Of a stretch of 64,000 bases of DNA, positions 31,918-39,289 are shown piece by piece (position 1 is the first letter of the stretch; the number at the start of each line of letters is the position of its first letter). The notes below the pieces were generated by a model. That model did not search any database and was not told the origin of the DNA. It saw nothing but the letters and a program-made list of their open reading frames with translations. The translations under genes were made by a program, and so were the position numbers. The stretch lies in assembly GCF_001698205.1 (NCBI RefSeq), contig NZ_CP016591.1, positions 1,798,001 to 1,862,000 of the forward strand. Direction: 5' to 3'. This DNA is from Tsuneonella dongtanensis (GTDB lineage: Bacteria; Pseudomonadota; Alphaproteobacteria; Sphingomonadales; Sphingomonadaceae).

Positions 31918-32586
31918 ATGCCTGACGCCCCCAGCCACCCCCCCATGCGCGCCGCGATCATTCCGGTGACGCCGCTACAGCAGAATTGCTCGCTGATCTG
32001 GTGCACGAAGACGATGAAGGGCGCGCTGGTCGATCCGGGCGGCGATCTCGACAAGCTCAAGCTCGGGGTCGAGCGGGCGGGGGTTACGCTGGAGAAGCTG
32101 CTCGTCACGCACGGTCACCTCGACCACTGCGGCCAGACGGGTATGCTGGCGAAGGAGCTCGGCCTCAAGATCGAGGGCCCGCACGAGGCCGACCGGTTCT
32201 GGATCAGCCGCCTCGACGAGGACGGCGGCAAGTACGGGATGCAGGCGCAGGTGTTCGAGCCCGACCGCTGGCTGGAGGACGGCGACACCGTCACCGTGGG
32301 CGAACTGACGCTCGAAGTGATCCACTGCCCGGGCCACACGCCGGGCCACGTCGTGTTCTTCCACCGCCCGAGCAAGTTCGCGATCGTCGGCGACGTGCTG
32401 TTCCAGGGCAGCATCGGCCGCACCGACTTTCCTATGGGCAACCACCAGGACCTGATCGACGCTATCACCCAGAAGCTCTGGCCGCTCGGCAACGATGTGA
32501 CTTTCATCCCCGGCCACGGCCCCACGAGCACTTTCGGGCGGGAGCGGCAGACGAACGCCTTCGTGAGCGATTACGCGCTGAGGTGA
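31918..32586 (+). CDS. Metallo-beta-lactamase-fold hydrolase (glyoxalase II-like)
   Basis: A 222-residue protein with the metal-binding motif THGHLDHCG (H65, H67, D69, H70), HCPGHTPGHV carrying a further histidine and the GDVLF aspartate, and a closing FIPGHGP. This pattern is shared by glyoxalase II-like and persulfide dioxygenase-like hydrolases; the glutathione-thioester role is a guess. A second start (MRAAIIPVTPLQQN, 31945) is equally plausible. It is the last core gene before the accessory segment. Confidence 0.88.
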   Translation: MPDAPSHPPMRAAIIPVTPLQQNCSLIWCTKTMKGALVDPGGDLDKLKLGVERAGVTLEKLLVTHGHLDHCGQTGMLAKELGLKIEGPHEADRFWISRLDEDGGKYGMQAQVFEPDRWLEDGDTVTVGELTLEVIHCPGHTPGHVVFFHRPSKFAIVGDVLFQGSIGRTDFPMGNHQDLIDAITQKLWPLGNDVTFIPGHGPTSTFGRERQTNAFVSDYALR

Positions 32587-32643
32587 TGTCCGGTTTTCGA
32601 CCCCAGAACCGGCCTGACGGCTAACGACCCCATTGCGGGCGTT
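32586..32643. repeat. TGTCCG/CGGACA-type intergenic repeat, copy A
   Basis: Begins ATGTCCGGTTTTCGACCCCA and ends AACGACCCCATTGCGGGCGT. Related copies lie at 36421, 36732-36856 and 37361. The core AACGACCCCATTGCGG is shared exactly with copy C. Confidence 0.6.
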
Positions 32644-32679
32644 GGCGTGACGGTAAGAGTTGGCGGCTAAGATGATCCG

Positions 32680-32753
32680 ATGGACGCGATTGCCGCTTTG
32701 TCAGACAAGCTCGGGAAACACTCTGAGCTCAAGTTCAATCGAGGTGAAAATTG
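32680..32753 (+). pseudogene. 5' fragment of a hypothetical gene split by the IS element
   Basis: From ATG at 32680 the frame reads MDAIAALSDKLGKHSELKFN, then RGENW, up to the IS end. The codons GAA-AAT-TGG at the junction are repeated at 36077-36085 on the other side of the element, where the same frame runs on for 108 more codons. The intact gene would encode 132 residues. Function unknown. Confidence 0.8.
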
Positions 32754-32774
32754 GGTAGTGTCTCAGTTTGAAAT
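32754..32774 (+). repeat. Left terminal inverted repeat of the IS element
   Basis: GGTAGTGTCTCAGTTTGAAA plus T, matching the reverse complement of 36056-36076 at every position. Preceded by the target duplication GAAAATTG. Confidence 0.92.
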
Positions 32775-32830
32775 TTGACGAGCGGCCCTTGCGTTTCCAT
32801 AGTATGCTTAGCGCAAAGCATGGAGGCGAT

Positions 32831-33022
32831 ATGGCTGTTCAAGATAATCCCCGTTATGCCGCGTGGTCCGCCGCTCTCGATAGGCTGCATGATGCCAACG
32901 CCCGGTATAGAAGCGCAACCGACGGGAGTTCGAATCTCGCGCCAAGTCTCGTGGCGGCTGCGGCACGGAACCTGGACCAAGCGAAGGCTGATTATGATGC
33001 AGTCAGCGCGGAGTTGGATTGA
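32831..33022 (+). CDS. IS passenger: 63-residue hypothetical protein
   Basis: A short helical protein (MAVQDNPRYAAWSAALDRLH then DANARYRSATDG and NLDQAKADYDAVSAELD), probably two long helices. I do not recognise the family. The ATG at 32831 has a strong GGAGG seven bases upstream; an in-frame ATG at 32768 lies in the terminal repeat region and is less likely. Its stop overlaps the start of the next passenger gene (TGATG), so the two are co-translated. Confidence 0.65.
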   Translation: MAVQDNPRYAAWSAALDRLHDANARYRSATDGSSNLAPSLVAAAARNLDQAKADYDAVSAELD

Positions 33023-33246
33023 TGCCTAAAGGTCCACGCGGAGAGAAGCGACCAGCCGATGCGATCGGGCGTGCGGTGATGATCGGTAAGATCGCTACTG
33101 GCGAGATTGAAGACGACCGCGCGGAGCTTTCCAGTGCCGCCGCTCAGCTTGGCAGCAAAGGCGGGAAGGCGCGCGCCAAGGCCATATCCCCTGAGCGGCG
33201 GGCCGAAATCGCCCGCGAAGCCGCAAAGGCACGTTGGAAGGACTAA
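33022..33246 (+). CDS. IS passenger: small basic protein with KARW tail
   Basis: A 74-residue protein beginning MPKGPRGEKRPADAIGRAVM and ending PERRAEIAREAAKARWKD. Glycine-lysine-rich and alanine-rich stretches (LGSKGGKARAKAI) give a strongly basic character, suggestive of nucleic-acid binding. Similar proteins with this head and tail occur in many proteobacteria without known function, from recall. It follows the 63-residue gene with a one-base overlap. Confidence 0.7.
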   Translation: MPKGPRGEKRPADAIGRAVMIGKIATGEIEDDRAELSSAAAQLGSKGGKARAKAISPERRAEIAREAAKARWKD

Positions 33247-33601
33247 GACAGACCGCCGCCCTGCAAATCCGCTGCCTGAATTATTTTTCCCCACATACCA
33301 TGCACCGCTATTGCGCGGTGTAGGGCAATCCTTTAAAGCTGGAATCGCGACGGGACCGAATCCTCGCCAGAGGACCGGTCCCGCGCTGGTGAGCCTGCCC
33401 TCGCGAGCGGGGCCCTTGTCTGTCCACCACGGCCATCCTGCCAGATGGCCCAAGTCGAGAGGAGGTTACGAAGATGGGTCCGAAATTCTAGACCCGGCCC
33501 TTCGGTCACACTCCAACCCGGAACCCGGAGGGTGCCGTCCCGGATGCGCGCGAAGCGTCTCCGGGACGGCCATTGTCTGGCACAAATGAGGACAAATGGC
33601 A
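33247..33601 (+). ncRNA. Structured non-coding block in the IS element, candidate RNA or leader
   Basis: No long reading frame fits this 355-bp gap. Four stem-loops stand out: CGGGACC/GGTCCCG (33351-33383, with an inner CCTC/GAGG), GGCCATC/GATGGCC (33431-33450), GGGTC/GACCC (33476-33495) and GCCGTCCCGGA/TCCGGGACGGC (33534-33570, with inner CGC-GAA-GCG). Between the second and third lies AGGAGG (33460-33465) followed at good distance by a five-codon frame ATG-GGT-CCG-AAA-TTC-TAG (33474-33491). It may be a leader RNA controlling the downstream HARE-HTH and transposase genes, or a free small RNA. Confidence 0.45.
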
Positions 33602-34174
33602 ATGGAAAACGACGCTGGTGCTGACGCCTACGCGGTTGTTTTGGCTGATCTCCGTCGCCAACGCGATGAAATTGAAACCGCAATTGCAGCGATTGAGCGG
33701 CTGACCGGAGTCAAGGCCGGGGTATCCGCCGCGCCGACTAAGGCCCCCGCCGAGCGCACCGCACCCGCTGGCGGTTCGTTGCTCGGCATGTCGATCGCCG
33801 ATGCCGCGCGGAAGGTTCTCGAGGCGAAGCGTAACAAGGCTTCTACTGCGGAAATCGTTTCCGCCCTTGAGGCTGGTGGTGTGGAACTAACTTCCGCCGA
33901 CAAGAACAACACGGTTGGATCGATCCTACTCCGTCGTTTCTACAACGTCGGGGACATCGTGCGCGTCAATCGCGGTGTCTGGGGTCTCCAAGAGTGGTAT
34001 CCTGGCCGCAAGTTTGCGAAGGGCAGTAAGGTTGGCGAGGTCAAGGAAACTGCTGTTTCCAAAGAGAATTCCGATGAGCGCGTAGAAGAACAAGAAGAGA
34101 CCAATTTCGACTTGAGGGATTTGGGCCTTGAACCCAACATCACAGATTCAGAGGACGACGACATTCCGTTTTGA
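33602..34174 (+). CDS. IS passenger: HARE-HTH-like winged-helix protein
   Basis: A 190-residue protein. An N-terminal coiled coil (about 8-40) is followed by a domain at about 62-130 reading IADAARKVLEAKRNKASTAE, then IVSALEAGGVEL, SILLRRFYNVGD and VRVNRGVWGLQEW. This follows the HARE-HTH (HB1-ASXL-restriction endonuclease) winged-helix pattern. The C-terminal tail is highly acidic and ends DSEDDDIPF. GAGGA (33588-33592) suits the ATG at 33602 better than the one at 33596. Probably a DNA-binding regulator of the element; this is an inference. Confidence 0.7.
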   Translation: MENDAGADAYAVVLADLRRQRDEIETAIAAIERLTGVKAGVSAAPTKAPAERTAPAGGSLLGMSIADAARKVLEAKRNKASTAEIVSALEAGGVELTSADKNNTVGSILLRRFYNVGDIVRVNRGVWGLQEWYPGRKFAKGSKVGEVKETAVSKENSDERVEEQEETNFDLRDLGLEPNITDSEDDDIPF

Positions 34175-34217
34175 TGCATGATTGTGCTTGACGGTAAGCA
34201 AAAAAGTTCATATTAAA

Positions 34218-35102
34218 ATGAGCATGAACAAGCTGCCTCTCGCCAAGCGCACTCAAATCCTCGCCATGCTGTGCGAGGGATCGTCCATGCGGTCGATCAG
34301 CCGCATTGCGGACGTGTCGATCAACACGGTGAGCAAGCTGCTCGTCGAGGCCGGTGAGGCTTGCCTCTCTATCCATGACGAGACGGTCCGCGATGTGAAG
34401 GCGAGCCGCATCCAGTGCGACGAAATCTGGTCGTTCTGCTACGCGAAGGCTGCGAACGTCGCGACCGCGAAGGACGCCCCGGAGGGCGCTGGCGACGTGT
34501 GGACCTGGACCGCTATCGACGCCGACACAAAGCTGATGGTGTCCTATTTCGTCGGCGACCGTGGCGCGGAAAGCGCGATGGTCCTGATGGACGATCTACG
34601 CGCCCGCCTTGCCAACCGCGTCCAGCTTACCACTGACGGGCATCGCGCCTATCTTGAAGCGGTCGAAGGCGCGTTCGGCGCTGACGTGGACTACGCACAG
34701 CTTGTGAAGCTGTATGGCGAACTCGGCGGCAAGAGCCCTGATCGCCGCTACAGCCCCGCCATATGCACCGGCGCGAAGAAGGTCCGCCGCGAAGGCAATC
34801 CCGATTACGCCCATGTCAGCACGTCGCACGTCGAGCGCATGAACCTTTCGATCCGGATGCAGAACCGCCGCTTCACGCGCCTGACGAACGCTTTCAGCAA
34901 GAAGCTGGACAACCATATTCACGCGCTGGCGCTCTACTTCGCGTTCTACAATTTCTGCCGCATCCATAAGACGCTGCGCGTGACCCCGGCGATGGCCGCT
35001 GGCATTACCGACCGCCTCTGGACGCTGGACGATATCGTTGCGAAGATCGATGGGATGGCCCCGGCACCTAAGCCGCGCGGTCCCTACAAGAAGCGCGGCT
35101 AA
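34218..35102 (+). CDS. IS1-family transposase
   Basis: A 294-residue single-frame transposase. It has an N-terminal helix-turn-helix (LAKRTQILAMLCEGSSMRSI then SRIADVSINTVSKLL) and an RNase H-like core with D68 (QCDEIWSF), D140 (LTTDGHRAY) and E206 (HVERMNLSIR) as likely catalytic residues. The segment after E206, RMQNRRFTRLTNAFSKK, parallels the ERHNLNLRQHLARL...FSKS stretch of IS1 InsB. It catalyses cut or copy of the element between its inverted repeats. Unlike IS1 no frameshift is needed. An AT-rich spacer precedes the start. Confidence 0.9.
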   Translation: MSMNKLPLAKRTQILAMLCEGSSMRSISRIADVSINTVSKLLVEAGEACLSIHDETVRDVKASRIQCDEIWSFCYAKAANVATAKDAPEGAGDVWTWTAIDADTKLMVSYFVGDRGAESAMVLMDDLRARLANRVQLTTDGHRAYLEAVEGAFGADVDYAQLVKLYGELGGKSPDRRYSPAICTGAKKVRREGNPDYAHVSTSHVERMNLSIRMQNRRFTRLTNAFSKKLDNHIHALALYFAFYNFCRIHKTLRVTPAMAAGITDRLWTLDDIVAKIDGMAPAPKPRGPYKKRG

Positions 35103-35335
35103 GCCGCCGAGACGCGCAGTCCGAATATGTCCATCATGCGATAACCGGCTTCAAGACAAGGCACCGACGCCAAAACGCGGATGCCGAAACTGCCCGGCGC
35201 GTTCTCCGCTTCATAAAGATACAATCCACCGATTGCATCGGACATGCCGTTGTCCGCCAATGTCTTTCGGGATAGTTCGGACAAGTATATTTCTTGTCCC
35301 GTCGGAGTTGTCCCCACCGCAAGGAACTCATCCAT
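35099..35335 (-). CDS. IS passenger: 78-residue hypothetical protein, reverse strand
   Basis: MDEFLAVGTTPTGQEIYLSE, SRKTLADNGMSDAIGGLYLY and a mixed alpha/beta remainder. It looks like a real small globular protein, though such a frame could arise by chance. It converges with the transposase (stops overlap by four bases). Its start codon shares a CATG palindrome with the start of the forward-strand neighbour, so the two genes are back to back with overlapping start codons. I do not recognise the family. Confidence 0.5.
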   Translation of the reverse strand: MDEFLAVGTTPTGQEIYLSELSRKTLADNGMSDAIGGLYLYEAENAPGSFGIRVLASVPCLEAGYRMMDIFGLRVSAA

Positions 35336-36056
35336 GGCTCGACCTCCTGCCCCGCGCGTGAATCCCCGACTTTCGGCGTCTCAATTGGCAGACTATCTCA
35401 GCGCTGCCACACCTGTAGGCCAGCTGGGAATCTTGAGGCAAGCGAAAAACCCCGGGCCCAACCGTCCGATCATCATCCAGTACCATCATGCGCGCAGAAC
35501 GATTGCTGAATGCCTAAGGGATCGCGGCGGGCTTAATCGTATCGTGGCCCAAGCGAACGCACTTCTTGAAGATCGACGCGACGACGGCACAAATGGCCCG
35601 CTCGTGCGTGATGATGCGCAGCGTTGCATTGATGTGATCGAGGCCTTCCAGCGCGCCTCGAACGCGCTGGATGTGTGGGGGCCAGAGTATCGTGAAGCCC
35701 GACAACCATCGCCCCCGCTCAACATCAACGGCGTCGAGGTATCAGTAGCACCCGACGCTCTAGTGATCGACAACCGGCGCGCTCGGGTGGGCCAGGCGTT
35801 CATCCGCTGCACAATCGGCGGGGCTGGCGAAGCCGCCGAGAACCGTAGGGCAGAGGCAAACGTGAATCTTGCAACGTTGGCGCACATGCACGCGACCCAA
35901 TACCTCGCCGATCTTGGCGAGCCGCACCCTCAAACATCAATGGTGATCGACGTATCCCGGGAGAACGTCTTTCGCGCCCCTGCGAACTCCGCTCGACGTA
36001 TTGCGAACATCGAAGCGGCCTGCACGATGATCGCCGCAATCTGGCCGACCGTCTGA
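35334..36056 (+). CDS. IS passenger: 240-residue hypothetical protein
   Basis: Starts MARPPAPRVNPRLSASQLAD with AAGGA eight bases upstream. The sequence is mostly helical: a central part with RPIIIQYHHARRTIAECL, a segment NGPLVRDDAQRCIDVIEAFQ and a long C-terminal half with VSVAPDALVIDNRRARVGQA. No membrane segment, signal peptide or known catalytic motif is seen. The stop lies exactly at the inner edge of the right inverted repeat, showing that the gene belongs to the element. Unrecognised family; a cargo function is possible. Confidence 0.7.
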   Translation: MARPPAPRVNPRLSASQLADYLSAATPVGQLGILRQAKNPGPNRPIIIQYHHARRTIAECLRDRGGLNRIVAQANALLEDRRDDGTNGPLVRDDAQRCIDVIEAFQRASNALDVWGPEYREARQPSPPLNINGVEVSVAPDALVIDNRRARVGQAFIRCTIGGAGEAAENRRAEANVNLATLAHMHATQYLADLGEPHPQTSMVIDVSRENVFRAPANSARRIANIEAACTMIAAIWPTV

Positions 36057-36076
36057 TTTCAAACTGAGACACTACC
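36056..36076 (-). repeat. Right terminal inverted repeat of the IS element
   Basis: Perfect reverse complement of 32754-32774. Followed by the target duplication GAAAATTG at 36077-36084. Confidence 0.92.
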
Positions 36077-36409
36077 GAAAATTGGCTTAGGATTGACCAG
36101 CCCATCTCATCCGGTTTTGCTGTCGAGCTTCGTCAACAAGGAGGCGAGTGGACCATCTATTTGGGTCAGGGTGGATGGCACCAGCACTTTGATGACGCTG
36201 AGGAAGCACTGGATTTCATCGCGTGGTGCTACTCGGGCGAGGCGAGGGTTCGCGAAATTTGGCGCGGTAATTTGCTTCAAAAGGCAGTTCTTGAAGCTCG
36301 CGAGGATGGAGCGTGGCGAGCGGTATCTGAGACAGGACTAATCCTCTTCCCGTTCTGGCGGAAGCGCCGCGAGGTTGTGCTGGACAACCCGAATCTTCTT
36401 ACAAATTGA
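36077..36409 (+). pseudogene. 3' fragment of the hypothetical gene split by the IS element
   Basis: Continues the frame of the 5' fragment: ENWLRIDQPISSGFAVELRQ, then GGEWTIYLGQGGWHQHFDDA and EEALDFIAWCYSGEARVREI, ending VVLDNPNLLTN. Rich in tryptophan and acidic residues, it looks like a small cytoplasmic protein of the kind found among mobile or immunity-type genes; I do not recognise the family. An internal ATG at 36161 could allow a shortened product. Confidence 0.75.
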
Positions 36410-36420
36410 GCGATTAGAAG

Positions 36421-36475
36421 GTCCGCTTCCCACCCCGCAACCCGACGATCCGGAAACGACCTCATTGTGGACATT
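36421..36475. repeat. TGTCCG/CGGACA-type intergenic repeat, copy B
   Basis: Begins GTCCGCTTCCCACCCCGCAA and ends AACGACCTCATTGTGGACAT, a diverged version of the core shared with copies A and C. Confidence 0.55.
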
Positions 36476-36507
36476 GACCACTCTTCAGATTCTGGCGACT
36501 GTGAAGC

Positions 36508-36732
36508 ATGTTCTGGTTGAAAGCCTACAATCGGCGCGAAAGCCTCTCGGACGCCCAGCTAGAGAGACTGTTGTCGGAGTTGAAGGACCAAGTGGAGCGG
36601 TATCGCATCGCAATCCGCAACTATCCTCCAGACCGAATGGAGCAGTACGGTCGACCGTTTCTCGACGACCTTGAAGGACGGGTGACAAAGGTTGCGCAGA
36701 TAATAAACGAACGAGCGGCATCGCGGAATTGA
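36508..36732 (+). CDS. Small helical hypothetical protein
   Basis: Seventy-four residues, MFWLKAYNRRESLSDAQLER then LLSELKDQVERYRIAIRNY and a final helical part ending INERAASRN. Heptad-like leucines suggest a coiled coil. No strong ribosome-binding site is seen, and the frame lies between two copies of the intergenic repeat. It may be real or spurious. Confidence 0.4.
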   Translation: MFWLKAYNRRESLSDAQLERLLSELKDQVERYRIAIRNYPPDRMEQYGRPFLDDLEGRVTKVAQIINERAASRN

Positions 36733-36856
36733 TGTCCGCTAACCATCCCAAATCGGACACTCGCTAGGCTAATCGGCGATCCGCAAGCGGACCGGCCGCT
36801 ATCGCGAGATTCCCTAAGAAAGCGGTCCAGCCGGTAACGACCCCATTGCGGACATT
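36732..36856. repeat. TGTCCG/CGGACA-type intergenic repeat, copy C (long)
   Basis: Starts ATGTCCGCTAACCATCCCAA, then ATCGGACACT, and ends AACGACCCCATTGCGGACAT (36836-36856). The ATGTCCG and CGGACAT ends are inverted copies. An inner pair GCGGACCGGCCGCT / AGCGGTCCAGCCGG adds a second hairpin. Confidence 0.6.
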
Positions 36857-36858
36857 CC

Positions 36859-37335
36859 TCAATCGGGAGTGATGGCCCGCTCACAAGCAACGATGGCGTC
36901 AGCAATTTCTCTGTTCATCCATTCCTTCTTGGCGGTCCCCTGACACCGTCGAAGTGCTCCGAGAAGCGACGGATCAGCCAAGAGCTCGGCTGCCTCGAAA
37001 GTTGGGCTGCCCCACTCATCCCCTTCCAACTCTCGCCTAACTAATGGAAGCGCGAGGTCACGGTCTCGCATAGCCAAACCCAGCAGAGCTTCGCCTCTAA
37101 CTACCGCATCGACGTCTTTGGTCGCAGCCATCAACGCGGTGCGAACCTCGTCGCCATCGACCTCTGCAAGTGCCAGTATGAAAGTTGCCCAGTCCCTATT
37201 CGCGGTCTGCGCATCGTTCATGAGCGCGATGACACGACGGAGGTTGGTCTCGGCAAACGGCGAGCCGGTAAGTGGAGCATCGCCCGATAGGACCCAAGTT
37301 AGAAACTCGGCTTGTGGCTCGTATATATCCGTCAT
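36859..37335 (-). CDS. HEAT-repeat-like hypothetical protein
   Basis: A 158-residue helical protein (MTDIYEPQAEFLTWVLSGDA, RDWATFILALAEVDGDEVRT, DAVVRGEALLGLAMRDRDLA). Repeated R-x-x-A/L helices with VDGDEVRTALMAATKDVDAVVRGEA fit HEAT or armadillo-type repeats. Base composition is lower in GC than the flanking core genes. It probably mediates protein binding and belongs to the accessory segment. No partner is visible. Confidence 0.7.
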   Translation of the reverse strand: MTDIYEPQAEFLTWVLSGDAPLTGSPFAETNLRRVIALMNDAQTANRDWATFILALAEVDGDEVRTALMAATKDVDAVVRGEALLGLAMRDRDLALPLVRRELEGDEWGSPTFEAAELLADPSLLGALRRCQGTAKKEWMNREIADAIVACERAITPD

Positions 37336-37360
37336 GAGTGGGTTCTATCTGGCGAAAGCT

Positions 37361-37391
37361 AATTTCCGCTTTCCACCCCACATCGGACATT
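37361..37391. repeat. TGTCCG/CGGACA-type intergenic repeat, copy D
   Basis: AATTTCCGCTTTCCACCCCA then CATCGGACATT. It resembles the left part of copy C and marks the right edge of the accessory segment. Confidence 0.5.
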
Positions 37392-37424
37392 CGTGGCAAT
37401 TGACGATTGCCCCGAAAGCCGACG

Positions 37425-37817
37425 CTATATCACTCCAAGCGCCACCAGCACTGCGACCACCGCCAACCCCAGCTGCGTCAGCATCGTGATGAGCGTGCCG
37501 ATCATCCGTCCGGTCTTGAACGCGCCGCCGTCCATTCCCATCCCGTGGGCCACGCGGCCGAGCATGTAGATCGCCGCGACCCAGGCGAGCCAGGGCTGGC
37601 CTTTTCCGGCGATCTCGATCGCGGCGATCAGGATGAGCACGAAGGCGGTGTTCTCGACGAAATTGAGCTGCGCGCGCATGCGCGCGGTGAGCGGGCCGCC
37701 GGCGTCGTCGCCGATCGAGACCTTGGTGCGCCCACGCATCTGGCCGATGCGCATGCTGAGCCAGAGGTTGATGATGGCCGCGGCGGCTGCCGCGCACAGG
37801 GTAACCGGAAGGATCAT
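37425..37817 (-). CDS. MAPEG family membrane protein
   Basis: A 130-residue integral membrane protein of the MAPEG family (membrane-associated proteins in eicosanoid and glutathione metabolism), with four hydrophobic segments. Seen are the first helix MILPVTLCAAAAAAIINLWL, the loop RTKVSIGDD, the RMRAQLNFVENTAFVLIL segment (ERAQxNxxE-type signature) and GRVAHGMGMDGG. Substrate or binding role unknown. The start is the ATG at 37817 with GGAG ten bases upstream; a longer upstream frame was rejected. Confidence 0.85.
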   Translation of the reverse strand: MILPVTLCAAAAAAIINLWLSMRIGQMRGRTKVSIGDDAGGPLTARMRAQLNFVENTAFVLILIAAIEIAGKGQPWLAWVAAIYMLGRVAHGMGMDGGAFKTGRMIGTLITMLTQLGLAVVAVLVALGVI

Positions 37818-38027
37818 TCGTGCCCCACTCCTCTTGCGATCCGAGGTGTGTGGGCTAGCACACCCGGGGCCGCTTGCAACGGACGCGTTTTTCGCTATAG
37901 GGCGCGCCTTCCCGCCACTGCCGGGTCCGTTCGCCGCGTCCCCGGCCCGCATGGGTTGTGCGCCGAATGGCCTTGGCCTAGGGCGAACCGCAATCGCTTT
38001 TGAATTATATACGGAACAGGTGCCACG

Positions 38028-38207
38028 ATGGCCGTCCCAAAAAGAAAAGTTTCGCCCAGCCGCCGCGGTATGCGCCGGAGCCACGATTCGCTGAAGGTCG
38101 AGGCGTTCCACGAATGCTCGAACTGCGGCGAGCTCAAGCGCCCGCACAACCTCTGCTCGCACTGCGGACACTACAACGGCCGCGAAGTCGTCGCCGTCGG
38201 CCTCTGA
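38028..38207 (+). CDS. rpmF: Ribosomal protein L32
   Basis: Fifty-nine residues, [20 protein letters not shown] then [20 protein letters not shown] and [19 protein letters not shown]. The CxxC and CxxC pair forms a zinc site typical of L32. It is too short for a standard long-frame search but is a clear gene. It precedes plsX with a 23-base spacer, the normal rpmF-plsX-fabH order. Confidence 0.95.
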   Translation: MAVPKRKVSPSRRGMRRSHDSLKVEAFHECSNCGELKRPHNLCSHCGHYNGREVVAVGL

Positions 38208-38230
38208 CGGCCGCTTAGGGTAGTTCGGTC

Positions 38231-39289
38231 ATGACCCTCCCGCGTATCGCCGTCGACGCGATGGGCGGGGACGAGGGCGTGCAGACGATGGTCTCCGGCG
38301 CGGCACTGGCCCGTCGGCGCCACGACAAGTTCAAGTTCCTCCTCGTGGGCGACGAGTCGCGGATCAAGGCCGCGCTCGACGCGCACCCGAACATGCGCGG
38401 CGCGTCCGAGATCCTCCACTGCGAGGACGTCGTCGGCGGCGACGAAAAGCCGACCCAGGCGCTGCGCCGTGCCAAGACCACCAGCATGGGCCTGGCCGTC
38501 GGTGCGGTGAAGGCGGGAGACGCCGGCGCCGCCGTGAGCGCGGGCAACACCGGCGCGCTGATGGCGATGAGCAAGCTCGCGCTGCGCACGATGCCGGGGA
38601 TCGACCGGCCGGCGCTCGCCGCGCTGCTGCCGACCCTTGGCGACAACGACGTCATCATGCTCGACCTCGGCGCCAATACCGAGTGCGATGCGCGCAACCT
38701 CGTCCAGTTCGCCGTGATGGGCGCGGCCTATTCGCGAATCGTCACGGGGCGCGAGGAACCGCGGGTGCGGCTGCTCAACATCGGGACCGAGGAGCTCAAG
38801 GGCACCGAGGAACTGCAGCAGGCCGCCAGCACCCTGAGGGCGGCGACCGGCCTTTCGCTGAGCTTCGACGGCTTCATCGAGGCCGACAAGATCAACCGGG
38901 GCACGTGCGACGTCGTCGTGACCGACGGCTTTTCCGGGAACATCGCCCTGAAGGCGATCGAGGGCGCGGCGCGCTTCGTGACCGATCTTCTCCGCAGCGC
39001 CTTCACCAGTTCCCTCCGCTCGAAGTTCGGCTTCCTCGTGAGCCGCCCGGCGACCGAGCTGCTGCGCCACCACCTCGATCCCAACAACCACAACGGGGCG
39101 GTCTTCCTCGGCCTCAACGGCGTCGTGGTGAAGAGCCACGGCAGCGCTACTGCCGCCGGCGTCGCCAACGCGGTCGACGTGGCCGCGCGGCTGCTCGAGA
39201 ACGAACTGACCCAGCGCATCACCGCCGATCTCGCCGAGCTCGGCGGAACGCGCCTGCGCACCAACGGGGCCGAGGGCGAAGCCGCGTGA
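38231..39289 (+). CDS. plsX: Phosphate acyltransferase PlsX
   Basis: Makes acyl-phosphate from acyl-ACP for phospholipid synthesis. The 352-residue protein begins [20 protein letters not shown], with [21 protein letters not shown], the [11 protein letters not shown] segment and a C-terminal helix region. The stop overlaps the fabH GTG start by four bases (GTGA), so both enzymes of lipid initiation are translated together. Confidence 0.97.
   Translation: MTLPRIAVDAMGGDEGVQTMVSGAALARRRHDKFKFLLVGDESRIKAALDAHPNMRGASEILHCEDVVGGDEKPTQALRRAKTTSMGLAVGAVKAGDAGAAVSAGNTGALMAMSKLALRTMPGIDRPALAALLPTLGDNDVIMLDLGANTECDARNLVQFAVMGAAYSRIVTGREEPRVRLLNIGTEELKGTEELQQAASTLRAATGLSLSFDGFIEADKINRGTCDVVVTDGFSGNIALKAIEGAARFVTDLLRSAFTSSLRSKFGFLVSRPATELLRHHLDPNNHNGAVFLGLNGVVVKSHGSATAAGVANAVDVAARLLENELTQRITADLAELGGTRLRTNGAEGEAA

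Larger units (their letters stand above)
32754..36076 (+). mobile_element. IS1-family insertion element with passenger genes
   Basis: A 3323-bp element bounded by 21-bp perfect inverted repeats (beginning GGTAGTGTCTCAGTTTGAAA) and by the 8-bp direct repeat GAAAATTG (32746-32753 and 36077-36084). Deleting the element and one repeat copy restores an open 132-codon gene, which confirms both ends. It carries an IS1-like single-frame transposase of the kind in the ISMhu11 group, plus five candidate passenger genes and a structured non-coding block. IS1-family elements usually give 8-9 bp target duplications, as here. A 3.3-kb length is far above that of a plain IS1. Confidence 0.9.
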
